Source: DATLGB01 sp963740765 (lineage in GTDB: Bacteria; Actinomycetota; Thermoleophilia; Solirubrobacterales; Solirubrobacteraceae). From it: DNA of 64,000 nucleotides. The position numbers were made by a program, and so were the translations under genes. Below the pieces are notes generated by a model, which made no database searches, had not been told where the DNA came from, and saw only the letters and a program-made list of their open reading frames with translations. The stretch is from assembly GCA_963740765.1 (NCBI GenBank), contig CAVUFN010000016.1, forward strand, positions 1,116,001-1,180,000. Direction: 5' to 3'. Positions 8,042 to 16,391 of this stretch are shown here, one piece after another. Within the stretch, counting starts at the first letter, position 1; each line of letters opens with the position of its first letter.

Positions 8042-9132
8042 CCGTCGTCATGTTCGGCGACTCCGCCACCTCGACCGACCTGTTCGCCGCCATCCCGGCC
8101 ACCATCGTCGACCCGTTCGTGTTCGTCGACACGGGCGAGCGGAAGGTCGCGGTCGTCTCCTCGCTGGACGCGGGCACGGTGCGCGAGGCCGCGCCGGACG
8201 TGGAGGTGGTCGACCCCGAGGCCTACGGTCGCCGCGAGCTGCGCCTGAACGGGATGCCGCGCCTGGAGGTCGACTTCGAGATCGCGCGCCGCCTGCTGGC
8301 CGACGTCGTCGTGCGCGAGGCGACGATCCCGTGGCAGTTCCCGGTCGCGCTGGCGGACGTGCTGCGCGCCGACGGCGTCACGCTGACCGTCGACGTCGCG
8401 GCGATCGCCGCCCGCCGTCGGGTGAAGACCCCCGCGCAGATGGAGGGCATCCGCCGCGCCCAGCGCGCCGCCGACGCTGCGATGGGCGTGGCCGCGTCCC
8501 TGATCCACGGGGCCGCCGACGGCCTGACCTGCGAGGCGGTGCGGGCGGAGATGCAGGCGGTCTGCGACGCGCACGGCTGCGACCTCCCCGACGACGTCGT
8601 GGTCGGCCCCAACGCCCAGGGGGCGGCCGGGCACGACTCCGGCACCGGCCCGATCGTCGCGGGCGACGGCGTCATCGTCGACCTCTGGCCGCGGGACCGT
8701 GCCTCGCGGTGCTGGGCCGACATGACCCGCACCTTCGTCGCGGGCGGCGTGGACGCCGACGCCGAGCTGGCCGAGTACTGGGAACTGACGCGCGAGGCGC
8801 TGGAGGTCACCACCGCAGCCGTCCGCGCGGGCGCGCACGGGACCCACATCAACGACCTCGCCTCGGAGGTCTACGAGCGCGCGGGCAAGCCGACCGTGCG
8901 CTCCGCGCCGGGCACGGAGGGGTTCTTCCACGGCCTCGGTCACGGCGTCGGCCTCGACATCCACGAGGCGCCCGGCCTGGGCATCGGCGGCGACGAGCTG
9001 GTCGCCGGCGACGTCATCACGCTCGAGCCGGGCTGCTACCGCCAGGGCTACGGCGGCGTGCGGCTGGAGGACCTGGTCCTGGTGACCGAGGACGGCTGCG
9101 AGGTTTTGACGCAGTTTCCTTACGAACTCTGA
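8038..9132 (+). CDS. M24-family metallopeptidase (Xaa-Pro aminopeptidase-like)
   Basis: 364 residues with a creatinase-type N-terminal half and a pita-bread M24 catalytic half. All five metal ligands appear present: Asp in VIVDLWP, Asp in ADMTRTF, His in HGLGHGVGLDIHE, Glu in TLEPG and Glu in VRLEDLV. It should therefore be active as an aminopeptidase or a related C-N hydrolase. It is coupled to purB by an ATGA overlap and followed 33 nt later by purC, an unusual location for a peptidase. Its substrate is unknown. Confidence 0.9.
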   Translation: MTVVMFGDSATSTDLFAAIPATIVDPFVFVDTGERKVAVVSSLDAGTVREAAPDVEVVDPEAYGRRELRLNGMPRLEVDFEIARRLLADVVVREATIPWQFPVALADVLRADGVTLTVDVAAIAARRRVKTPAQMEGIRRAQRAADAAMGVAASLIHGAADGLTCEAVRAEMQAVCDAHGCDLPDDVVVGPNAQGAAGHDSGTGPIVAGDGVIVDLWPRDRASRCWADMTRTFVAGGVDADAELAEYWELTREALEVTTAAVRAGAHGTHINDLASEVYERAGKPTVRSAPGTEGFFHGLGHGVGLDIHEAPGLGIGGDELVAGDVITLEPGCYRQGYGGVRLEDLVLVTEDGCEVLTQFPYEL

Positions 9133-9152
9133 GGGATATCCGGGCCGCGCGG

Positions 9153-9158
9153 TAGCGT
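9153..9158 (+). promoter_or_regulatory. -10 box of purC
   Basis: TAGCGT lies 7 nt before GTG 9166. This spacing decides the start at 9166 over the GTG at 9157, which overlaps the box. Confidence 0.55.
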
Positions 9159-9165
9159 GGTTTCC

Positions 9166-10044
9166 GTGACCTCCGTCGCCGATCTCCCCCTCCTTGCCTC
9201 CGGTAAGGTCCGCGAGCTCTACGACTTCGGCGATGAGCTGCTCCTCGTCGCCTCCGACCGCATCTCGACCTACGACGCGGTCCACCCCACGGCGATCCCG
9301 GACAAGGGCAAGGTGCTCACGGCAATGTCGGCGCTGTGGTTCGACCTGACGCAGGACGTCGTCGCCAACCACGTCCTCTCCTACACGGACGGCGTGCCGG
9401 ACGATGCGCGCGGGCGCGGGACGCGCGTGCGCAAGCTCCAGATGCTGCCCGTCGAGTGCGTCGTGCGCGGCTACATCACCGGGTCGGGCTGGAAGGACTA
9501 CCAGGCCACCGGCAAGGTGTCGGGGCTGTCGCTGCCCGCCGGGCTGCAGGAGTCCGAGCAACTGCCCGAGCCGCTGTTCACGCCGTCGACGAAGGCCGAG
9601 GAGGGCCACGACGAGGCGATCGACTTCGAGCGCACCGTCGAGCTGATCGGCGATCGCGCGCTGGCCGAGAAGGTGCGCGACGCGACGCTCGCCGTCTACG
9701 CGAAGGTCGCCGCCCACGCGCGCGAGCGCGGGATCATCCTGGCGGACACGAAGCTCGAGTTCGGGCTCGACGATTCCGGCGAGCTGGTGCTGGGCGACGA
9801 GGTCTGCACGCCGGACTCGTCGCGCTTCTGGCCGCTGGAGGGCTACGCGCCCGGCCGCGGGCAGCCGAGCTTCGACAAGCAGTACGTGCGCGACTGGGCG
9901 GCGGGCACGGGGTGGGACAAGGCGCCGCCCGCGCCGGAGATCCCGGACGACGTCGTCGCCCGCACGCGCGAGCTGTACGTGCAGGCCTACGAGATGCTGG
10001 CCGGCGAGCCGTTCTCCGCCTGGCTGGACCGGACCTCCGCATGA
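9166..10044 (+). CDS. purC: SAICAR synthetase
   Basis: 292 residues of the long PurC type. GKVRELYDFGDELLLVASDR is at the N-terminus, and ECVVRGYITGSGWKDY and ILADTKLEFG follow. It joins CAIR and aspartate with ATP. The GTG at 9166 is preferred because it follows the TAGCGT box by 7 nt; GTG 9157 would add three residues. The stop overlaps the purS start (ATGA). Confidence 0.96.
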   Translation: MTSVADLPLLASGKVRELYDFGDELLLVASDRISTYDAVHPTAIPDKGKVLTAMSALWFDLTQDVVANHVLSYTDGVPDDARGRGTRVRKLQMLPVECVVRGYITGSGWKDYQATGKVSGLSLPAGLQESEQLPEPLFTPSTKAEEGHDEAIDFERTVELIGDRALAEKVRDATLAVYAKVAAHARERGIILADTKLEFGLDDSGELVLGDEVCTPDSSRFWPLEGYAPGRGQPSFDKQYVRDWAAGTGWDKAPPAPEIPDDVVARTRELYVQAYEMLAGEPFSAWLDRTSA

Positions 10045-10259
10045 GGGCGCGCGTCCTGATCCGCCCCAAGGAGGGCATCCTCGACCCGCAGGGGCAGACC
10101 GTCGAGCGCGCGCTGCCGGCGCTCGGGTTCACCGGTGTCTCCAACGTCCACGTCGGCCGCCTGATCGAGCTCGACGTCGAGGACCCGGCGCGGCTGCCCG
10201 AGATGTGCGAGGCGTTGCTCGCGAATCCGTTGATCGAGGACTACGAGATCGTCTCTTGA
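10041..10259 (+). CDS. purS: FGAM synthase subunit PurS
   Basis: 72 residues, the normal size for PurS. RPKEGILDPQGQTVERAL is the typical N-terminal strand-turn-helix. PurS bridges PurQ and PurL and helps channel ammonia in formylglycinamidine ribonucleotide synthesis. It starts in the purC stop (ATGA) and ends in the purQ start (TTGA). Confidence 0.95.
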   Translation: MRARVLIRPKEGILDPQGQTVERALPALGFTGVSNVHVGRLIELDVEDPARLPEMCEALLANPLIEDYEIVS

Positions 10260-10900
10260 AGTTCGGGGTCGTCACCTTCCCCGGCACGTGTGACGACACG
10301 GACGCGCGGCTGGCGGCCTCGCTGGTCGGCGACGCGGTGCAGCTCTGGCACCGGGACGCCGACCTCAAGGGCGTCGACGCCGTCGTCATCCCCGGCGGCT
10401 TCTCCTACGGCGACCATCTGCGCGTCGGCGCGGTCGCCCGGTTCTCGCCGGTCATGGGGGAGATCGAGCGCTTCGCCGCCGAGGGCGGCCCGGTGCTGGG
10501 CATCTGCAACGGCTTCCAGGTCCTGTGCGAGGCGCGGCTGCTCCCGGGCGCCCTGCTGCCCAACACGTCGCTGCGCTTCGACATGCGCCAGTGCGTGCTC
10601 GAGGTCACCTCGACGGACTGCGCGTGGACGCGCGGCTGCGAGGTCGGCCAGCGGCTGTCCATCCCCGCCAAGAACACGACCGGCCGCTACTACGCGGACG
10701 GGCCGGTGGACGCCGTCCTGCGCTACGCCGACGACCCGCAGCCCAACGGCTCGGTCGACGCGATCGCGGGCGTCCGCAACGCGGCCGGCAACGTCATGGG
10801 GCTGATGCCGCATCCCGAGCACGCCGCCGACGCCCTTACCGGCTCCGCCGACGGCCTCGAGCTGTTCCGCTCCGCCGCGATGGTCTCGCTCGTAGGATGA
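10256..10900 (+). CDS. purQ: FGAM synthase glutaminase subunit PurQ
   Basis: 214 residues, starting at TTG overlapping the purS stop. It is a class I glutaminase: the nucleophile Cys is in GICNGFQ and the His-Glu pair in PHPEH. KFGVVTFPGTCDD is the usual first strand. It supplies ammonia from Gln to PurL. The stop overlaps the purL ATG (ATGA). Confidence 0.96.
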   Translation: MKFGVVTFPGTCDDTDARLAASLVGDAVQLWHRDADLKGVDAVVIPGGFSYGDHLRVGAVARFSPVMGEIERFAAEGGPVLGICNGFQVLCEARLLPGALLPNTSLRFDMRQCVLEVTSTDCAWTRGCEVGQRLSIPAKNTTGRYYADGPVDAVLRYADDPQPNGSVDAIAGVRNAAGNVMGLMPHPEHAADALTGSADGLELFRSAAMVSLVG

Positions 10901-13098
10901 CTGCGGCCGCCGCGCCCTGGCGCGACCTGGGGCTGACGGACCCCGAGTACGACCTCATCTGCGACAAGCTCGGGCGCGAGCCCAACGGCGTCGAGCTGGC
11001 CATGTTCAGCCTGATGTGGTCGGAGCACTGCGCCTACAAGCACTCCAAGCAGCTGCTGCGCACGCTGCCTGTCGAGGGGCCGAAGCTGGTGATGGGGCCG
11101 GGCGAGAACGCCGGCGCGGTCGACGTGGGCGGTGGCATGTCGTGCGCGTTCAAGGTCGAGTCCCACAACCACCCGAGCGCGGTCGAGCCGTTCCAGGGCG
11201 CGGCCACCGGCGTCGGCGGGATCCTGCGCGACATCTTCGCGGTCGGCGCGCGGCCGATCGCGATCCTGGACTCGCTGCGCTTCGGGGAGATCGAGTCGCC
11301 GCGCTCGCGCTACCTGCTCGAGCACGCCGTCGCCGGCATCGGCCACTACGGGAACTCGATCGGCGTCGCCACGGTCGGCGGCGAGATCTACTTCGAGGGT
11401 CCCTACGAGCAGAACTGCCTCGTCAACGCGATGTGCCTCGGGCTGATCGAGACGGAGCGGCTGATCCGCAGCGCCGCGGCCGGGATCGGCAACCAGCTCG
11501 TCCTGTTCGGCGCGCGCACGGGGCGGGACGGGATCGGCGGCGCCTCCGTCCTCGCGTCGGCCGAGCTCGGCGACGCCGACGGCGCCAAGCGACCGACCGT
11601 CCAGATCGGCGACCCGTTCGAGGAGAAGAAGCTGCTCGAGTGCTCGCTGGAGCTGCTCGAGGCGGGACTGCTCGTGTCGCTGCAGGACCTCGGTGCCGCC
11701 GGGCTGACGTCGTCGTCGAGCGAGATGGCGTCCAAGGGCGAGGTCGGCATCGAGATCGACGTCGCCCGCGTCCCGCTGCGCGAGGCCGACATGGAGCCGT
11801 TCGAGATCATGGTCTCGGAGTCCCAGGAACGGATGCTCTGCGTGGTCGAGCCCGCCAACGTCGACGCGGTCCTCGCCCTGTGCGAGAAGTGGGAGGTCAA
11901 CGGGACGGTCGTCGGCGAGGTCATCGCCGACCGCGTGATGCGCATCCGCGAGGGCGACGAGGTCGTCGGTGAGATGCCGGTCGAAGCGCTGGTCGACGAC
12001 TGCCCGGTCTACGACCTCGAGCCCGCCGCGCCGACGACACCGCTCTACCCGGCCCCGCCGCGCACGCTGGAGGCGTCCGCCACGGACGACGTCCTGCTTG
12101 GCCTGCTCAGCTCGGCCAACCTCGCCTCGCGCCGCTGGGCGTTCGCCCAGTACGACTGGCTGGTCGGCTCGCGCACCGTGCGCCGCCCGGAGGCCAGCGA
12201 CGCCGCCGTGCTCGTGCTCGACCCCGAGCCGGATCCGCTCCCGCCCACCCACCCCCAAGCCACCCCGCGGCCCGCCATCGCCGTCTCCATCGACGGCAAC
12301 GGCCGCCGCGTGGCCTGCGACCCGTACCGGGGCGCGGTCGAGGCCGTGCTCGAGTGCTCGGCCAACCTCGCGTGCGCCGGTGCCGAGCCGCTCGGCCTCA
12401 CCAACTGCCTGAACTTCGGGAACCCCGAGAAGCCCCACATCGCGTGGCAGCTGACCCGCGCCGTCGCGGGCATCGGCGACGCGCTGCGCGCGCTCGACGT
12501 CCCGGTCGTCGGCGGCAACGTCTCCCTCTACAACGAGGGCGGCGGAGGCCCGATCTACCCCACGCCCGTCGTCGGCATGGTCGGCGAGCTGCCGGACGCC
12601 CGCCACGCGGGCCAGCTCGGCTGGGCCACCGACGGGGACGCGATCGCGATTCTGAGCGTGCGCGACTGGGCGCCGGCCCTGGGCGGCTCCGAGCTGGCCA
12701 AGCTGCGCGGCGAGGAGCTGCCGGACACGCTGCCCGCCGTCGATCTCGGCGAGGCTCGGGCGCTGCATGCCGCCGTCCGCGGCGGGGTCCGCTCGGGGGC
12801 GCTCCATTCCTGTCACGACGTCGCGGAGGGGGGCCTGCTCACCGCGCTGGCCGAATGCTGCATCGCCTCCGGGCGCGGCGCCACCGTCGCGCTCCCGTCA
12901 GAGGAGGACGTCCTGTTCGGCGAGGGCGCGGGCGCCTTCGTCGTCTCGGGCTCCGCCGACGCCCTGCGCGCGTTCGGCTCCGCCGCTCAGGTCATCGGCA
13001 CGGTCGGTGGGGACCGGCTCGAGGCCGGCGACTGCTCGGTCGCGGTCGCCGACCTCGTGCACGCTCACACGAGCGGCCTGGCCTCCCGCCTCACTTGA
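10897..13098 (+). CDS. purL: FGAM synthase PurL (small form)
   Basis: 733 residues, the small PurL that needs PurQ and PurS. MWSEHCAYKHSK, SHNHPSAVEPF and GGNVSLYNE mark the ATP and FGAR sites of the two AIRS-like halves. It converts FGAR, Gln-derived ammonia and ATP to FGAM. It is the last gene of the run; its 3' end overlaps a convergent secreted-protein gene by 8 nt and no terminator hairpin is visible. Confidence 0.96.
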   Translation: MTAAAAPWRDLGLTDPEYDLICDKLGREPNGVELAMFSLMWSEHCAYKHSKQLLRTLPVEGPKLVMGPGENAGAVDVGGGMSCAFKVESHNHPSAVEPFQGAATGVGGILRDIFAVGARPIAILDSLRFGEIESPRSRYLLEHAVAGIGHYGNSIGVATVGGEIYFEGPYEQNCLVNAMCLGLIETERLIRSAAAGIGNQLVLFGARTGRDGIGGASVLASAELGDADGAKRPTVQIGDPFEEKKLLECSLELLEAGLLVSLQDLGAAGLTSSSSEMASKGEVGIEIDVARVPLREADMEPFEIMVSESQERMLCVVEPANVDAVLALCEKWEVNGTVVGEVIADRVMRIREGDEVVGEMPVEALVDDCPVYDLEPAAPTTPLYPAPPRTLEASATDDVLLGLLSSANLASRRWAFAQYDWLVGSRTVRRPEASDAAVLVLDPEPDPLPPTHPQATPRPAIAVSIDGNGRRVACDPYRGAVEAVLECSANLACAGAEPLGLTNCLNFGNPEKPHIAWQLTRAVAGIGDALRALDVPVVGGNVSLYNEGGGGPIYPTPVVGMVGELPDARHAGQLGWATDGDAIAILSVRDWAPALGGSELAKLRGEELPDTLPAVDLGEARALHAAVRGGVRSGALHSCHDVAEGGLLTALAECCIASGRGATVALPSEEDVLFGEGAGAFVVSGSADALRAFGSAAQVIGTVGGDRLEAGDCSVAVADLVHAHTSGLASRLT

Positions 13099-14791
13099 CC
13101 TTGGCCTTGTAGGTCGAGCTCAGCGGCGCCAGGAAGCTGTTGCCCTTGAAGGCAACCTTCAGCTTGAGCTTCTTGGCCTTGCCCACCTTCTTGCGCTTGA
13201 CCTTGATCGTCTTCTTGTAGCGGCAGCTCGACTTCACCCTGGTGCGCTTGGCGGCGAGCCGCTTCTTGCGCTTGTAGACGGAGATGCTCATCGTCCCGTT
13301 GCAGCCCTGGGCGGCCGTCACCCCGGCGGGGAGGCCGAGCTTGCCCTTGACCTTGAACACGACGTACTTGCCCTTCTTCTTGGCGGCCCCGCCGACCAGC
13401 GGCGGCTTGGTGCTGCCCGGCAGAACCGGCGTCGGCAGGTTGCCCGTGCCCTGGGTCACGTCGACCGAGGCCGTGGCGGTGTTGGTGTTGCCGGCGTTGT
13501 CGGCGAAGGTGAGCGTGATCGTGTAGACGCCCGGCTGCGGGAACGTGAACGTCGCGCTCGGGCCCGACTGGTTGGGCAGGCCGGGGGTGGTCCAGCTCGA
13601 GGCGGCGGCGTTGATGCCCGACCCGCCGGCCTCGTCCGCGATCGTCGCCGTGAAGGTCAGCGGCGAGCCGGTCGTGCCGCTGCTCGGGCCGCTGATGGTC
13701 CCCGTCGGCTTGACGATGTCTCGGACCTGGTTGGCCGTGGTGGACACGATCAGCTTGCCGCCCGTGCCGCCGATCGCCGCATCCGTCGCCGACGCGACGG
13801 AGACGGAGCGCCACGCCTGCGTTGCCAGCGCCCCGCCGGCCGGCTCGATGTAGAAGTTGGTCCCGTCGACCGAGGTGGCGATCGAGCCGGCGTCCCCGGC
13901 GGTGAGGACGGTGCCGCCCTCATAGTCGATGTCGTACATCTTGTCGAAATCGGTGTCGGGTGTCGCGATCGAGAAGCCGTCCTCGCTCGACCACCCGGTC
14001 GTGGTGCGCGCGACGTACGAGCCGCCCGAGCCGTTCGGCGCGACGGACCACTGCCGGTTGGGATTCGTCGGGTCGCCGGCCAGCCGGCGCGTCTCCTGGA
14101 AGCCGTTGCCCGCGCTGGCCGCCTTCTTGGACGCCGCGCCGGTCAGACCGTTGGAGGTGAACCACATGCCGCCGAAGGATTTCGCGACGAAGTAGAGGCT
14201 GTCGGATCCCGCCACCGGGAAGATGTCATCGACGTCCTGCTCGATCTTGCAGTCCGCTCCCGCGTCGTTGGCGTACTCCCAGCCGCCGGTGGTGGATCCG
14301 ACGTTGGCCTCCGTCGCGCCGGCGGTCGTCCGCCAGATCTGGGTGCCGCCGCCGGTCACCCATGCCCGTGTCGGGGACTGGAAGGTGACGCTGTCGAGGT
14401 CACCCGGCGCCTCGTCGACTCCCCCGCATTGGTTGTCCGAGGTCTGGTCGCCGCCGTCGGGCAGCATGACGTTCACCCAGCTGTCACCGCCGTCCTGCGA
14501 CCGCATGAGCTTGCCGTTGGTGCCGACCGCGAAACCGACGGTCCCGGCTGCGTTGAACTCGATGTCGGTGAAGACGGTCCCGGCTGACGCCGTTTTGAGC
14601 CCGAACGTCTCGCCGCTGCGCTTCAAGATCTTGCCGTTCGCCGTCGCGATCCAGAAGCCGGCCGCTCCGCGGTACTCCACCGCGGTGATGTCCTCCGTGG
14701 TGTTCGAGGGCACCTCGGTCCAGGAGACGGCGTGGGCGGCGGGGGCGGAAAGAGCGAGGGCGGCCATTGCCGCGGTCAGAGAACGACGCAT
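13091..14791 (-). CDS. Secreted YCF48/BNR-repeat protein with PKD-like and Lys-rich C-terminal domains
   Basis: 566 residues from ATG 14791, which places MRRSLTAAMAALALSAPAAHA as a clean signal peptide. Residues about 30-370 hold repeats of the BNR/YCF48 propeller kind (SQDGGDSW, IATANGKILKRSG). A PKD-like beta sandwich (PGVYTITLTFADNAGN) follows, then a Lys-rich C-terminal beta domain with many KVK strands. An extracellular surface role is inferred; there is no catalytic motif. It interrupts the purine genes on the opposite strand. Confidence 0.82.
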   Translation of the reverse strand: MRRSLTAAMAALALSAPAAHAVSWTEVPSNTTEDITAVEYRGAAGFWIATANGKILKRSGETFGLKTASAGTVFTDIEFNAAGTVGFAVGTNGKLMRSQDGGDSWVNVMLPDGGDQTSDNQCGGVDEAPGDLDSVTFQSPTRAWVTGGGTQIWRTTAGATEANVGSTTGGWEYANDAGADCKIEQDVDDIFPVAGSDSLYFVAKSFGGMWFTSNGLTGAASKKAASAGNGFQETRRLAGDPTNPNRQWSVAPNGSGGSYVARTTTGWSSEDGFSIATPDTDFDKMYDIDYEGGTVLTAGDAGSIATSVDGTNFYIEPAGGALATQAWRSVSVASATDAAIGGTGGKLIVSTTANQVRDIVKPTGTISGPSSGTTGSPLTFTATIADEAGGSGINAAASSWTTPGLPNQSGPSATFTFPQPGVYTITLTFADNAGNTNTATASVDVTQGTGNLPTPVLPGSTKPPLVGGAAKKKGKYVVFKVKGKLGLPAGVTAAQGCNGTMSISVYKRKKRLAAKRTRVKSSCRYKKTIKVKRKKVGKAKKLKLKVAFKGNSFLAPLSSTYKAKVK

Positions 14792-14866
14792 CACGAGGCT
14801 GATGTTCACGCCCGGACCGGGATTACGCAAGGTGACCGTCCGTCCGTCGCCCGCCGGGCCCGTTGC

Positions 14867-14872
14867 TAGCCT
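14867..14872 (+). promoter_or_regulatory. -10 box of purF
   Basis: TAGCCT upstream of purF. It lies 14 nt before TTG 14887 and overlaps the region of the longer TTG 14863 start, arguing for the shorter protein. Confidence 0.45.
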
Positions 14873-14886
14873 CAGACTCGGGTCTG

Positions 14887-16335
14887 TTGGCTCCTTCGCC
14901 CCCCGATCTGCTCGATCTTCGTGATGGCCCGCGCGATGAGTGCGGGGTCTTCGGCGTCTACGCGCCAGGCCGGGACGTCGCGCGCCTGTCCTACTTCGCG
15001 CTCTACGCGCTGCAGCACCGCGGCCAGGAGTCGGCCGGCATCGCCGCCTCGTCGGGTGGCCGCATCCTCACCGTGCGCGACCAGGGCCTCGTCAACCAGG
15101 TCTTCGACGAGCAGAAGCTGCGCGCGCTGCAGGGGGAGATGGCGGTCGGCCACGTCCGCTACTCGACGACCGGCGCGAACTCCTGGGAGAACACGCAACC
15201 CGTGTGGCGCTCGGACGTCCGCGAGGTCGCGCTCGGCCACAACGGCAACCTCGTCAACGCGGTCGAGCTGCACGCCGAGCTGCTCGAGCGCGGCGTGTCC
15301 TTCCGCTCGACGTCGGACTCGGAGATCATCGCCGCGCTCCTGTCCACGCACGAGGCGCCGACCATCGAGGACGCGATCGCCGACGTCCTCCCGCGCCTGC
15401 ACGGCGCCTTCTCGACCGTTGTCATGACCAAGGACCGCGTCTGCGCGTTCCGCGACCCGGCCGGGCTGCGGCCGCTGGCGCTGGGCCGGCTCGGCGACCA
15501 CTTCGTCGTCGCCTCGGAGTCGTGCGCGTTCGACATCATCGGCGCCGAGCACCTGCGCGACGTCCAGCCGGGCGAGCTGGTGACGCTGACCGAGAACGGG
15601 CTGCGCACGCGCCAGGTCGTCGAGGGTGAGCGCAAGGCGTTCTGCGTCTTCGAGCACATCTACTTCGCGCGCCCCGACTCGCGGCTCGAGGGCCGCGTCG
15701 TCCACGCGTCGCGCTCACGCATGGGGGAGATCCTCGCGCGTGAGGCGCCGGTCGAGGCCGACCTCGTGATCGCGGTGCCCGACTCCGGCAACGCCGCCGC
15801 CCGCGGCTACGCGCGCGCCACCGGGATCCCGCAGGACGACGGCTTCGTCAAGAACCGCTACGTCGCCCGCACCTTCATCCAGCCCGGCCAGGAGCTGCGC
15901 AAGCACGGCCTGCGCCTGAAGTTCAACCCGCTCCCCGAGGTCGTCAGCGGCCAGCGGCTCGTCGTGGTCGACGACTCGATCGTCCGCGGCAACACCACCC
16001 GCCAGATCGTGCAGATGCTCCGTGACGCCGGCGCGCTCGAGGTCCACCTGCGGATCTCCGCGCCGCCGATCCGCAATCCCTGCCACTACGGCGTCGACAT
16101 GTCCACGCGCGAGGAGATGATCGCCCACGGCCAGACCGTCGACGAGATCGCCGCCGAGCTGGGCTGCGACTCCCTCGCCTACCTGTCACTCGACGGGGTC
16201 TACGCCGCGATCGACGGCGAGCGCGGCGAGCACTGCGACGCCTGCTTCTCCGGCGACTACCCGTTGCCCGACACGGAGGCCTCCGCGCAGCGCAAGGACG
16301 CCTTCGAGCACGCGCTCCCGCTCGTGCAGGCGTAA
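14887..16335 (+). CDS. purF: Amidophosphoribosyltransferase
   Basis: About 482 residues. The nucleophile Cys of DECGVFGVYAP would be residue 19, implying an N-terminal propeptide removed autocatalytically, as in the Fe-S type of Bacillus. The later NPCHYGVDM and CDACFSGDYP cysteines fit the 4Fe-4S ligands. The PRPP loop is VVVDDSIVRGNTT. It makes phosphoribosylamine from PRPP and Gln, the first step of purine synthesis. A TTG at 14863 would add eight residues but starts upstream of the apparent -10 box. Confidence 0.95.
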   Translation: MAPSPPDLLDLRDGPRDECGVFGVYAPGRDVARLSYFALYALQHRGQESAGIAASSGGRILTVRDQGLVNQVFDEQKLRALQGEMAVGHVRYSTTGANSWENTQPVWRSDVREVALGHNGNLVNAVELHAELLERGVSFRSTSDSEIIAALLSTHEAPTIEDAIADVLPRLHGAFSTVVMTKDRVCAFRDPAGLRPLALGRLGDHFVVASESCAFDIIGAEHLRDVQPGELVTLTENGLRTRQVVEGERKAFCVFEHIYFARPDSRLEGRVVHASRSRMGEILAREAPVEADLVIAVPDSGNAAARGYARATGIPQDDGFVKNRYVARTFIQPGQELRKHGLRLKFNPLPEVVSGQRLVVVDDSIVRGNTTRQIVQMLRDAGALEVHLRISAPPIRNPCHYGVDMSTREEMIAHGQTVDEIAAELGCDSLAYLSLDGVYAAIDGERGEHCDACFSGDYPLPDTEASAQRKDAFEHALPLVQA

Positions 16336-16376
16336 CGAAACTGCGACAAAGGTTCGGGTCCGACCGGACCCGGCGG

Positions 16377-16382
16377 TACCGT
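16377..16382 (+). promoter_or_regulatory. -10 box of recQ
   Basis: TACCGT lies 9 nt before ATG 16392. Confidence 0.5.
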
Positions 16383-16391
16383 CGCTCGTCC

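Noticed and set aside
10723..12816. Long minus-strand open frame opposite purL
   Set aside because: Typical high-GC antisense shadow; purL is unambiguous.
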